Assembly: GCA_002914805.1 (NCBI GenBank)
Contig: JXTB01000199.1
Location: forward strand, 319,925-383,924
Direction: 5' to 3'
Length of the DNA: 64,000 nucleotides
From: Parasponia andersonii
Lineage: Eukaryota > Streptophyta > Magnoliopsida > Rosales > Cannabaceae
Below, piece by piece: positions 44,006 to 55,700 of this stretch. The stretch's first letter is position 1; each line of letters begins with the position of its first letter. Made by a program: the position numbers and the translations under genes. The notes beneath the pieces were generated by a model. That model was not told where the DNA came from. It saw nothing but the letters and a program-made list of their open reading frames with translations, and ran no database searches.

Positions 44006-46573
44006 ATGGACCCTCTCCTCCAATTCATCTCAACTATCATCACTTGCCTCCTTCCTTTGCTCCTTTATGTCATTTACTATCACCTTAAAATATCACCATC
44101 TACTACTTGTCAGCCAACCGCCCCTGAGGCCAGCGGCGCATGGCCAATCATCGGTCACCTCCACCTCTTCGGTGGCAATCAACTAACTCAAAAAACACTA
44201 GGAGCCATGGCAGACAAACATGGTCCGGTCTTCACCATAAAACTTGGTTCTCAGAGAGTTCTAGTAGTCAACAGTTGGGAAATGGCCAGAGAGTGTTTCA
44301 CCATTCATGACACGACTTTCTCCACAAGACCAACCATAGCAGCCTCCAAGTTACTCGGTTATAACTACGCCATGTTCGGCTTTGCTCCTTATGGACCTTA
44401 CTGGCGCCAAATGCGAAAAATCGCAACAATTGAGCTCTTGTCAAACCATAGACTCGATATGCTAAAGCACATATGGGCCTCGGAAGTGGAAACTTGGGTG
44501 AGAGAGCTCCATAATGAGTTGTGTTTGAAAAAGGGTAACGAAGAAAATAGAGTTTTGGTGGATATGAAACGATGGTTTGGTGACTTGACAATTAATATAG
44601 CTCTGAGAATGGTTGGAGGAAAGAGGTACTTTGGGGCAACTAAGTCTGGTTTTGAGGAAGGAGAAGCAAGGAGACGCAGACAAGTGATGAGGGATTTTGC
44701 TTATTTGTTTGGGGTCTTTGTTTTGGCTGATGCAATACCAATTTTGGGGTGGTGGGATGTTAACGGATATAAGAAAGCTATGAAGAAAACTGCTAGAGAA
44801 TTAGATGTCTTGGTTGAAGAGTGGCTTGAGGAGCATAAACAGAGGAGAAAATTGTTTGGTGACAAGGTAAAAGAGGAGAAAGATTTCATGGATGTGATGC
44901 TCAATATCTTAGAGGAAGCCAAGGTTGATGGTTTTGATGCAGATACCATTAATAAAGCTACTTGCCTAGTAAGTAGTCTGGCTCTCTTTATCTAATGTTT
45001 TAAACCATGTTAAGCATATCAAAAGGTTCTTTAAAATTAAGCAGTTTTTCTCTTAAATTCTCATGCTAGATCAACCCCTTTATAGCTGAAATCCTGAAAC
45101 CAAAACATTGCAAAAATAATGAATGGAAAACGACACCGTCTCTACTGTTGTATGAACTGAATGAGCCTATTCTTCTGAATTGTTGTGACCCAATTTGAGA
45201 AAACTGCTAAAATTACTCCGGGGTGTCTGGCATTGCAACTTAAAAATTGTTCTGTTTTTAAAAATAGAAAATTGTTCTCCAAAGAACAAGAAAACTATTA
45301 TTTTTGTTTCTGTTTTTAAGATTTCTTGATGTAATCAAATCTTGTACAGAGGTCATATCTGACATTAGTAAGCAGATAACTGTTTTTTAATCCAAATACA
45401 AGAATAATGACTTTGACTATATTAACCATTATGGATTATAAAAATACTTGAGTCTTGACCAAAGGAGGCAAGCTTGCTAGAAATATTTAACATCTACAAA
45501 TGAATATTTTAAAGGATAAATAATATTTTTATCCCATTTAATGCCAGCTCTGATAATCTCAATCCATGACATCAGTCTATACCAAAAACCTCTACAAACA
45601 ACATTATCTAAAAAATTGAACGAGGCAGAACATAGTGGATAAGATCATCCTCAATAATGAATAGAATAGGAAAAATGGGAAAATGTTGGTCTCAAAAAGC
45701 TTTTTAGATTTTTTTACAATCAACAGTTAGTATGAGTCACCCGCCAAGTAACATTGTGGTCAAACAATGATCATTTGACGAGTGAAAAGTGATTATGTCT
45801 CACAACTAGTACCAGTCATCACCAACCGGGTGACGTCATGATAACTGTAAAGATCAGTAAGGTATTATAATATAAATATATACTTCAATCAAGTGTACTT
45901 AACCTAATATCTCCAAGTTAATACCACTAATTAAATTCTTTTGCAGAATCTTATATTAGCAGGAAGTGACACAACCATGGTAACTCTAACGTGGGCCTTA
46001 CCTCTACTTCTCAACAACCCCCTCAAGTTAAAAAAGGCTCAAGAAGAACTGGACCTCATTGTAGGCCGAGACAGAAATGTGGATGAATCAGATATCCAAA
46101 ACCTAGTCTACCTCCAAGCCATTGTCAAAGAAACTGTGAGGCTCTATCCACCGAGTCCACTAGTACTACGATCCTCAATGGAGGACTGCACCCTCTCCTC
46201 TGGCTATCAAGTCCGTGCGGGCACGCGCCTGATTGTCAACTCGTGGAAAATACAACGCGACGAGCGCGTGTGGCCCAACCCGGGCGAGTTTGAGCCAGAG
46301 AGATTCTTGACAAGTCATAAGGATGTGGATTTGAGGGGTAAGAGTTTTGAGATGGTGGTTTTTGGGGGAGGAAGGCGGTCCTGCCCAGGAGTCTCGCTAG
46401 CTTTACGTATGGTGCACTTAGCTCTGGCTGGTTTTTTGCATGGTTTTGAAGTTAGTAAGAGATGGTCACATGAACAAGTTGACATGACGGAGAGTACTGG
46501 GTTGACTAATTTGAGAGCTACTCCACTTGAAGTTTTTGTTACACCTCGCCTTCATTCTAAGCTTTATGGATAA
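44006..46573 (+). CDS. cytochrome P450, CYP82 family (CYP82C-like)
   Basis: ER-anchored monooxygenase of 529 predicted residues, normal for CYP82. Two exons, 44006-44968 and 45947-46573, with one phase-0 intron just before the I helix, the usual position in this family. N-terminal membrane anchor at residues 4-27, then a hinge and [14 protein letters not shown]. All P450 landmarks are present: I helix AGSDTT (326-331), K helix ETVR (383-386), PERF (438-441), and heme loop [10 protein letters not shown] with the ligand Cys at 467. The WRQMRK C helix is intact. CYP82 enzymes act in specialised metabolism; CYP82C4 of Arabidopsis hydroxylates coumarins in iron-deficiency chemistry, but the substrate cannot be read from sequence. 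A TATA box at 43927 and diverged promoter copies upstream are noted separately. Family call is strong, subfamily less so. Confidence 0.93.
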
Positions 46574-47270
46574 TAGTAATAATGAGAGCCCTTCTCTGGA
46601 ATAATTCTACATATAAAACTTGTGTTTATTGCTCTGCTTTAATATGTGTGTATATGCATGGGCACTAGCTCTTAGACATTGCTGCAGAGACAATAATATT
46701 GATTTCAAACTTTAATAATATGTGTAATGGTTTTGTACTCTTATTATTATACTTCTTTAAAGTTGTGATTACTTATATAATCCAAGTAGCAAGTGTGGAC
46801 GTATCTACATTGATTAATAGATCACACCTGAAGTCGATTGTCCATAAATCTTCGACCAATGCAGAGAGACAACTCGAAACCACAATTTCTTACTCGAGAA
46901 AGCGAGCGCCCTTACCACTCGCCTGTTAGCATAGCAGTAGGAGCTCGAGGTTGGAATGTGACCGCGCATGCATTTGGAGTCACGTGTGGTTTTCATAATT
47001 ATTACTGGGGGGTCTAAGCAAACATTATTTCATGTTATTATGGAAAAAAAAAAAAAGAATGAAAAAGAGACATTAGTTACTTCTTTCACTCAAAATATGC
47101 CCCCTTTTCTTTTCATATGTTAAGGAATTAAACACCATAATTACATCTTCCACTTTGAGTCTGGCCTTTCCTTTTATACAAATATAAAAGTATATATTTC
47201 AAGCAAGATATAACGTGCGTGAGCATATCGGTTCAAAAGTTTTGGTTACATGGTCTGGCTGGCATCCGAC
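46574..47270. other. intergenic, 3' flank of CYP82
   Basis: Contains a SINE-like unit on the minus strand (46830-46960) and A-rich DNA. No gene seen. Confidence 0.4.
46830..46960 (-). mobile_element. tRNA-derived SINE-like unit
   Basis: On the minus strand GGCGAGTGGTAAGGGCGCTC (A box, about 46905-46924) precedes GTGGTTTCGAGTTG (B box, about 46870-46883), the tRNA-like order and spacing of plant SINEs. Confidence 0.55.
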
Positions 47271-48110
47271 GACCGAAAAAAAAAAAAAAAAAAAAATAGA
47301 CGAGAACTTAGAGAGACAATGGAAAACGACAAGGAACTAAAAATGACAATATATGAAAACGACAATAAATAAATAAATAAATAAACGCGCGCGCACACAC
47401 ACATCTACCTATCGAACGACATAGGCGTTGATGAATTCTGAAAAAAGAAAATAAAAAAAAGAGATGCTAACATAGGCGAGAATGAAAAGGAGCAAAGGAG
47501 GACTGAAATAAACGAGGAAACGACATCTACATAACGAAGGGAGAAAAATAAACAGTAGGACGACAAAATGAGAAACAATACGACTTAGACGACATCAACT
47601 TTTAAAAGCAAACATAGTATAAATGGACAAAATACGAAAACAAAAACCAACTTTAGAAACAGCATAGATATGAAACGACTAAATACAAAACGACATCAAC
47701 ATGGACAAACGACTAAAAATAAAAAAAGAAACTATCTCAAACGACATCACCGTGGAGACACAACAGCAAGCAAAACGACGTCAGCATCAAATTGGCAATA
47801 ATCCAAAAAGATCGATAAAAAAGTAATCAAAATCACCCGAGCAATCAATAACATACGAAAAATCAACATGTAAGTAGAAAAGAAATCCAACGCGGGATTT
47901 ATGATAGCAAAATCAAAGTATAAACGACAATGATCTCTAAAGCGACACGAACATGGAGAAACGAGGATGAATGCAAAAACATAAACGACAGTACACCAAA
48001 TTAAAAACGACATCAATATGTAAAGGACAAAAACGTGAAAAAAGGGCGGACCAAATGAAAATGACAAAAACTAAAATGATATCTACTTAAAAAAAAAAAA
48101 AAAAAATTGC
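47270..48110. repeat. AAACGACA-rich degenerate repeat array
   Basis: About 0.8 kb of strongly A-rich DNA dotted with more than fifteen AACGACA-like words, often as AAACGACATCAACATGG followed by an AAACGACTAAAA segment. The spacing is irregular (about 20-60 bases), so it is a decayed array rather than a clean satellite. No open frame. It lies just before the RUS4-like gene. A run of A bases starts it and another ends it. Confidence 0.65.
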
Positions 48111-48632
48111 AACTCTGATGGGATCCGAAAAAGATAATTGAATAGAGAGCGACGTTTACCAGAGAAATGCCAAGAGAGATTGGAAATAAAGTTTGAGAAT
48201 GTGAATGTGAATGTTCGCCACTTTATCCATAGGAGCTCAAAGTTTTAAGGCTCTCTTCTTCTACTACTAGATAATAAGAAGAAGAGGTCAGATGACACCT
48301 TTTTTTTTCTCTTTTAGCTTTATAAATTGGTAAATAACAAACGACGACGTTTAAGAAATCATAGGTCTGCTAAGTTTAGAGAAGAGAACATAACAGAGGC
48401 TCTCTAAGCAGACTCTTTTCCGGTTTGATCTCAGGAAGATTTACATTTTTGTCATCGGACGGCTGATATTGATCTTCACTTGCCCATACTGACACAGTCA
48501 GCCCTGTAACCTTCTGCTCCATTAAAACCCCCTAAACCACCCTTGTACGGTTACCTTTTGACTACCCAAGCTGAGCAGAGGGAGGGGCCTGGGTTTTTGG
48601 CGGGAAAGTTCTACCATTGTTACTGGACTCTC

Positions 48633-51600
48633 ATGCACTCCTCTCTCTACACGCCTTCCAACTCTCGTCACCTTCGGAATCCATGGAAACCCCAAGAAAC
48701 CCAATTCAAAACCCAGAAATTTGCACCCAAGAAGGCCGAAATCGGGTTCGGGATTTGCAGAATAGGCACAGCCAACTCGTTGAGAACTTCAGTTGGTTAC
48801 GAATCAGGGGAAAGCGTCGGCAAAGAACCGGGTCGGGGATGGCCCGTCGATTCGGGTCGGCTTCCAGTGGCGATTCAGAGCTCCGGTAGGGTTTCTAGGT
48901 ACCTGTGGGACGGCGATAGCTTGCAGTTGGTCGGCGTTGATGGCGGTGCTTCATTTGACTCCGACGATGGCCTTCGTGACTTATTTAGAGTCTGTAGTTT
49001 GGCTATTAGGGATTTCTTGATTCCCAAAAAAGTTGGTGAAAATTACATGGATTATGTCAAATGGAAGTGCTTGCACCGCGTTTTCAGTTCCGCCCTCCAG
49101 GTTCTTGCCACTCAGGTAATATACCTGTATATACGTTTATATATTTATATAGGTGTATATATACGCAAAGTTAAGTGTTAAATGTTTGAATAGTTGAAGC
49201 TTTTATTAGTTTCTCGAGCAAAGTTGCAATTTTTACCGTAAAATCTTGGTACGTATGGTTAATTATACTTGGGAATGTGTTGGTAGGCAATGTTTCGGGC
49301 AATCGGAATCGGGTACTCTCATTCACTGCCATCTGCTGCTGCATTGAACTGGGTCCTGAAGGATGGACTTGGACGGCTAAGTAGATGCATCTACACTGCT
49401 AGCATGGCATCGGCTTTCGATACCAATTTGAAGGTATGAAGTCTAGTCTTTTTAAGGTTGGTTGGTGAAGTTTTATATCCTCGGTGGTTTTTTACGTATT
49501 TATGTCAACTTTTTTATTTGCAGTTCTTGCAGTTACTAGCACTGTATTTTGGTGTTTAAACAAAAATATTATGGCCCATAATACAATTATGTGGAGATGC
49601 TGTTATTGGTAATTGTTAGAGCTGCAAATTAGAAATTTATAGTGTTTGCTTTAGATCGTGATATCAGGACTTCTGACATTTGATTTTTCTATTGAAGAGA
49701 GTTAGGTTCTCCACCTCTGTTCTCTTCACTTTGAGCATTGGAGTTGAGCTGCTAACTCCTGCATTTCCTAAGTGCTTCTTGCTTCTTGCATCGATTGCCA
49801 ACATTGCCAAACAAATAAGCCTGGCTTGCTTATTAGCTACTGGTGTAAGGATTCTGTACCCAACAAACTATTAATATCATGTTACTCATTTATCTTTGAA
49901 TCTTTATTACGAGTGGTGTGAGTGATTCCATTGGATAAATCTTTGTGAGAGAGTTTATGTTTTTTGAGTGATATGAAAGACGTCATACTTAAAGGTCCAT
50001 GCTCTGTTTTCGTTTTGTGGCTTTTGATTAATGAAGTTGAAGTTTAGTGCATTAGGGCAAGTTTTAATAAATTAATATTGTCTCTGTATAAGCAGACTGC
50101 TGTTCATCGAAGTTTTGCAATAGCAGATAACCTAGGTGAAGTTTCTGCAAAATCACAGGTTAGTTATATGGGCTTTTCTAGAGAGTGTTTATTGTAGATT
50201 ATCTTTGCTGAACTTACCAAGAGACATATCATGATTATTCATATGGGTTTCAGATCCAAACTGTGTGCTTTGATAACCTGGGCCTTGTGCTTGCTGCACT
50301 GTTGAACTTGCTCGTCAAGAACAATCCAAGGTTTCATTTTTAACTTCGATCCTGGAGTCTAATTAGTTTGTTGCATATATTAACATTCTAGTTGTCTTAT
50401 TGCTACCTTTCTTCCTTTTCTTTTATTAGTTACTGATTTCTGTCAAATTATATGCTAATTATTTGAAGGCTTTCTATCTATATACGTTTGTCTTTGATTA
50501 TAGAATTTTTATGGAAGCATTCTAATTTGTCAGTAATGTGTAAGATTGCAAGCAGGTTTACCCTGTGTTGTATACCCGATATTTTCTGCGATTGACCTTT
50601 TTGGAATATATCAAGAGCTTAAGCACGTGCATCTGCAAACGTTAACCAAGGTGAGTCAGCATGCAGGCTTTTGATCAGGTTCTGAGTTATATAAGAGCTT
50701 GAACTAATGAGAAGGGTACTTTTCGGGATAGCTAAACACTGTTTTTGTAGACTCAAATCTAGTGATATAAATATATATATTTATATATATATATATATAT
50801 GTCGTTGCTTAAGTGTAATGTTTTATATATGACTCATTATTATCTATCTTCATTGTTTCTTTCTGTAAGTATCTAGTTCAGTGCCTCACTTTTGAAGTTT
50901 TGTATTCAGGATAGGCTTGAGATCATACTAGATACTTGGGTTGAGTCCGGATATGTGCCATCACCTGCAGAAGTGAGTAAACTTGAAGGGATTGATTTCC
51001 CGTGGAGCAAAGGTGAGGTCTCATCTGTAAAATCTCATACCTTTGGTTTTGTGCCATGGCATATTCACATTTGAATCTTAAAACCAATGACTGAGGTCTG
51101 TTTCAGGCAAAGAGCTGTGGCCCATCAGAATAGGGTGCCTTGATCCTAAGGACCTCTTTTCGAAATTGTCAATGATGGCAATGCAATCTTTAAATAGCAC
51201 AGACTATTATTTTATATCCTTGGAGATGTTTTACTCCAGCATACCAAGAAGAATGCAGGTGAAGATATTAGTGGATCTTAAGCCTAGGTTTTTGTGTAAT
51301 ATTGTGGCACTGACTATGATTTATTTACCATTTTTTTCCTTGTTGCCTGTTGATGACGTACAGCAAGGTATTCTTCTTTGTCTACGAGAGGGAGCTGGCA
51401 CTAGCAATGTTACCATGGGTTTATTGCAGGTAAGGGATGTTTATATTTGAAAGAAATTTCATGGCACAGTTGATTTCCTGTGGAAGGTATCCACCATTAT
51501 TATTCATAAGGTCTTTATGTTCTTCTATATGAAGATAGAAGAGCGTCTCTACTTTCTGTTTTATACTTTTCAATTATAAGTTTAATACGGTGATATGCTG

Positions 51601-51845
51601 TGTAGGCATGCTATATCCGCAAAGCCCTTCACTTGAACAAGAGAAGGTGGGAGAATATCTTAGAGACTAGTGATTTACCAGACTCAGTTCTTAACGAGTG
51701 GTTTAAAGTGCTCAACGAGTGCAAGATGCGTGCTCAAGATGATTTGTGCGTACTAAACGAACAGATTTTGGGATTGGGATGGTCTATGAAGAACATTTTA
51801 TTGAGTGCACGGGAACAGACTCGATACAGTTTCATAGATGACTAA
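48633..51845 (+). CDS. RUS4: ROOT UV-B SENSITIVE 4-like protein (DUF647)
   Basis: Member of the plant RUS family (DUF647, vitamin B6 photoprotection and homeostasis family), about 527 residues. Ten exons: 48633-49115, 49287-49433, 49698-49844, 50096-50158, 50254-50330, 50545-50650, 50910-51012, 51107-51258, 51364-51429, 51606-51845, all phases consistent. The N-terminus (to about residue 90) is Ser/Arg-rich and poorly conserved, compatible with a plastid transit peptide. The DUF647 core runs from about 115 to 345 with hydrophobic segments near 215-258 and 285-305. Start: the first in-frame ATG, 48633; an ATG at 48682 is in another frame. The exon 6 acceptor TAAG/A (50545) is needed for frame; the stronger-looking GCAG at 50555 breaks it. 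From memory Arabidopsis RUS4 is needed for anther dehiscence. RUS4 rather than another RUS is supported by its XLG1-like neighbour. Confidence 0.9.
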
Positions 51846-52760
51846 AGATTAATATACTTTTGGAGGTTTTGCTAGGTTCTCCTTTCTAATATGAAGAATT
51901 TTGGAGACCACTGTTTCAAAGCTAACTATTCTTGTTTACTAGTGTATGCAGCAAAGTATTAACTTATAGTTTACACATTATGTCACTTCTTAAAAGCCGG
52001 AGAGGAGGCGATAACAACTTGTACATAACATTTACATCAATAGCTACAACAATATTTTTTCTTACCGATGTATCTTGAACTTTCCGTTCTTTTCTTCCAC
52101 TCCTAGCTGCTTCACTCAGTCATCATTCCAAGTTTCAATCTTTTCCCTTGAAAGTGTTGGTTAACAAATGGTAAGATGTGAAGTGCAAAAAGCAGTACGC
52201 AAAGCGAGCATAGGACGAATTGATGTGCGAAACCAAATGCGAATTGACAATGACCGGTTTCTGATAATTGTACAACCGGACGTTTGCAAAGCATAGACAC
52301 AAGTTGCCAATCATAAAGACTATCAGAACACCCCATTACCATATGGTTTTTCTATCACGGATTAAGAATCACATTACTAAAGATTACCTTCTCATAGGAG
52401 CTGAATTGTCAAGAGGAAGGTGTTAAAGATAAGATGCGTTCTATGAGTTGTTCAGATGCGTTTCCATCCCTTCAGAACAAAATGAACATGTTCTAAACTT
52501 GCATAAATACATAAAAGTGGAGCAAAACAAAGATATATGATTGCTAAATTTTGATTACAACGTGGCCACAGGCATGTACTCTCAAAGGTTGCACAAAAGC
52601 AGCACCATGTTTTACACTACCGAGTATGATTTATAGCTGGAGCGGTTCGGGACAAGAAACAATCTTCTATTGCTCATATACAAGCCAATATATTTACACT
52701 GGCAGTGAACAATGTCACGCGGAAGTGGAATAATTTACAAGCCTTTTATGACTGAAAACA
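51846..52760. other. region between convergent RUS4-like and XLG1-like genes
   Basis: Holds both 3' ends. No further gene is supported; a 76-codon minus frame at 52112-52342 is not recognised. It may contain the untranslated end of the XLG gene. Confidence 0.45.
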
Positions 52761-55700
52761 TCAATGAGAAAAGGAGCTTGCTTCAGTGCTATAGATGGAG
52801 TATTCACTCAAGCTGAAGTTGCCTCTCTCTTCATCCCATTTCAAAATCTCTCTTGCGTATTTAAGAGCTGCATCAACACTATTAGGCTGCAATCCTCTCA
52901 CCAGAGAAACAAACAAATTTTTCCCAGTTAGAGAAGAATAGAGCCTTTTGAATTTCACAGCAATGTGGTGGAAACCAATCTGGCCTAGTGAAGGGCTATG
53001 GTTGATGCTGTTACTGTTGCTGTTGGACCGATGCCGACTTACCAGTGGATGAAAATCATCAAACCAATCACACTGAGTTAAAGGTACCCGTTCTATCTTT
53101 TCCTCAAATAAATCAAATTTGTTCAGTATCAAAAGGAAATCCATATGTTCGAAAGTTGGATGAGTGACAATACTCTCGAAGAATCTCCTAGCCAACACCA
53201 TCTTGTTAGTGAAAGATCCATCCGCATCAGAAGAATACCGATCGTAATCACTTAATGAAACGCAGAATATAACCAGTCCAATGTCTTCGAACATCTCTAG
53301 CCACTTGCAGTTTTCTCCAAGTCCTCTTGCATGTACTCTAATAAGTTGGTACCTACAAATACAACCAATTACATTGAAGGTTAACAATGAGAATTTATAA
53401 ACACGCAATGAACTCTATCAATGAGAATTTATAAACACGGAAAATATCGATCAACTAGGGTCATATGATCAAATTAACATCAGAAGATTGAAAATTTAGG
53501 CTGGTCGGTACAGCTGCCACATAGAAGTACTAACAAATACAACTGAATCCCTCTGTAGGGCTGATGCAACACATACACATGAATTAATGTGTGCATGTAT
53601 TACAATTTCAAGAGTAACACACGGAAATGCTACTAACATGTACCATGCACTCATACCAACCTAGTCAAAGAATCGTGCTGATCGCCGGTATCAATCATAT
53701 CTTCAGATCCTGACTGGGGAAATGAGAAGTCAACAGAAGCAAGCCCATTAGATGAAGTAACACCCTCAGCATAGAGAATATCCAAATCTGAAGGTTCATA
53801 ATCCATTCTCAAAATTTCAACAGCCTGAAAGGTAACAAAAACAATAATGTTAGATACATCTAAGTACAAAACAAAGTGCAACAGTTTATCGTGTATTATT
53901 GCAGCATACATATCAGAAAAAGAAAAAATACCGAACAGATTTTAGCCTAACCAAGGATACTAATGGCAAATCAGAAAGTTGGAAACCTTAGACAAAGCTC
54001 AGTTAATTAAAGCTCAACTCATTCATTCAGCCAACTTTGCTCGTACTTTGCTCGTATAGCTAAATTAACCACATCTCCTATCTTAGCTAATGATAAACTC
54101 GCCTAAAGCCCATAAATCATCGTTGTAAATTTGTTGGATATTATAACCATTAAGAAAAATGATCATTTTAAATTTGTTGAAGATTTAAAAGCACTGAGCC
54201 CATAAATCATCATTGTACATCTGATGATCATGGGTTATTGCAGCATACATATCTGAAAAGGAATAAACACCACACAGATCTTATCTTAACAAGGAATAAT
54301 AATGATACATCAAAAAGTTGGAAACTTCTGACAAAGCTCAGTTAGTTAAAGTTCCACTCATTCATTCATGCAACATCATGATTTAGTACTAAATTATCTT
54401 TAGGACTAAAGCACATAGATCATCATTTTAAGTTTGTCAGATATTATAAGCACTAAGACCACCTGAAGCAATACTGCCACGTTGACTTTTTACTTACTTT
54501 AACAAGCGTATATAGCATCAACACGGGGAAAGAAAAATGACAAGAAATCTCATATAATAAGATTAAGATGTTGCCATATAGCATAAAGCCAATGCTTCTC
54601 TCTACATGCACAATTCTTACAAGAAAATTAGACTCATTTCCTCGTAAGAAATTTCACATATAGCCCCGGCATATCAATTGAAAAACACCAAGTCCATTAC
54701 ATCAACCAGAAGGTAGCTACTACTAAATAGTATAAGTTCAAAAAATTTGACATTTTTAACAATAAAAAGCAAAATTGCGTGCATGAAGCATGATCTCACC
54801 CGTTCTAAGAAGTAACTTGCTACACTAGGTAGCATTTCCAGCTCACTTCTGCGTTTGTATGTGGCCTGAATTGCTGCGTCATTCCATAACTCTTCAACTA
54901 ATGGTGCATATTCACGAGAAGCAGCTGGGAAAATGACTTCCAGATTGCCTGACACCATAGTCTTGAGAAGCCAATCAGAGAATGCTTTCAGCCTTGGGCC
55001 AATTGAGTAAAGAGTTTTGCCATCACTGTCATCGGAATTTCCTGTTATCAACCAGAAACTCAATTAAGATGTGTTTGTGCTTCATCATATTCCTATTATC
55101 TATAATTGTATGTGATGTGATTGAGCCTGCTGGAAAAAGACGAATTATTTTAAGTATCTGTGAAGGCATGTAAAAACTCAAAGAGGCAATGGAAAATGAA
55201 AACAAATAAGCAAACCTACCGACAGAGTCTGTTCCACAAGATCGTTGCTTCCTAATCTCAGCCAAACTTTCATCGTCAAAGCGCTCACGGCCTTCAAGGA
55301 GTATACCAAGATAGCCATACACATTGCTCTGGATCCTCAGCTTAATATTTTCTCGCTCATCATCCGGAAAAGGAACGTCTTTGTACAGAATCTTAGCCTG
55401 GGAAAAACACTTTCATATGATAAATAGATGCACCTCTAATAAATTAGAAGTATTATAGGTTTTATTTAGTTCTGCTGTCTGATTTCATATAGATGTATAA
55501 TACTCATATAACTGGAGACTCAGTATGGTATAAAACAAGTACCTGCTTAAATATAGTACTCGTCCCAGATCCATTATATCCAACTAAAAGAATCTTCTGA
55601 AGTGTTCTTTGCTCAAGGTAGTCAGGAAAAGCTCTGCTAACTTGACTGGTCAGTGGCTCTCCAGAAGAATTTAAGGATTTAGAAGGGACAGGCAGTGATA

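Noticed and set aside
44298-44949. Minus-strand frames opposite the P450
   Set aside because: Antisense shadows of a clearly coding P450 exon.
48543-48632. Upstream extension of the RUS4-like protein
   Set aside because: The open frame continues upstream without ATG; the first in-frame ATG is 48633.
48617-48889. Overlapping frame with ATG at 48682
   Set aside because: The frame is different from DUF647 and ends inside exon 1; a shadow of the true frame.
52112-52342. 76-codon minus frame between the RUS4-like and XLG1-like genes
   Set aside because: No recognised domain, no start context or splice partners; probably 3' untranslated DNA.
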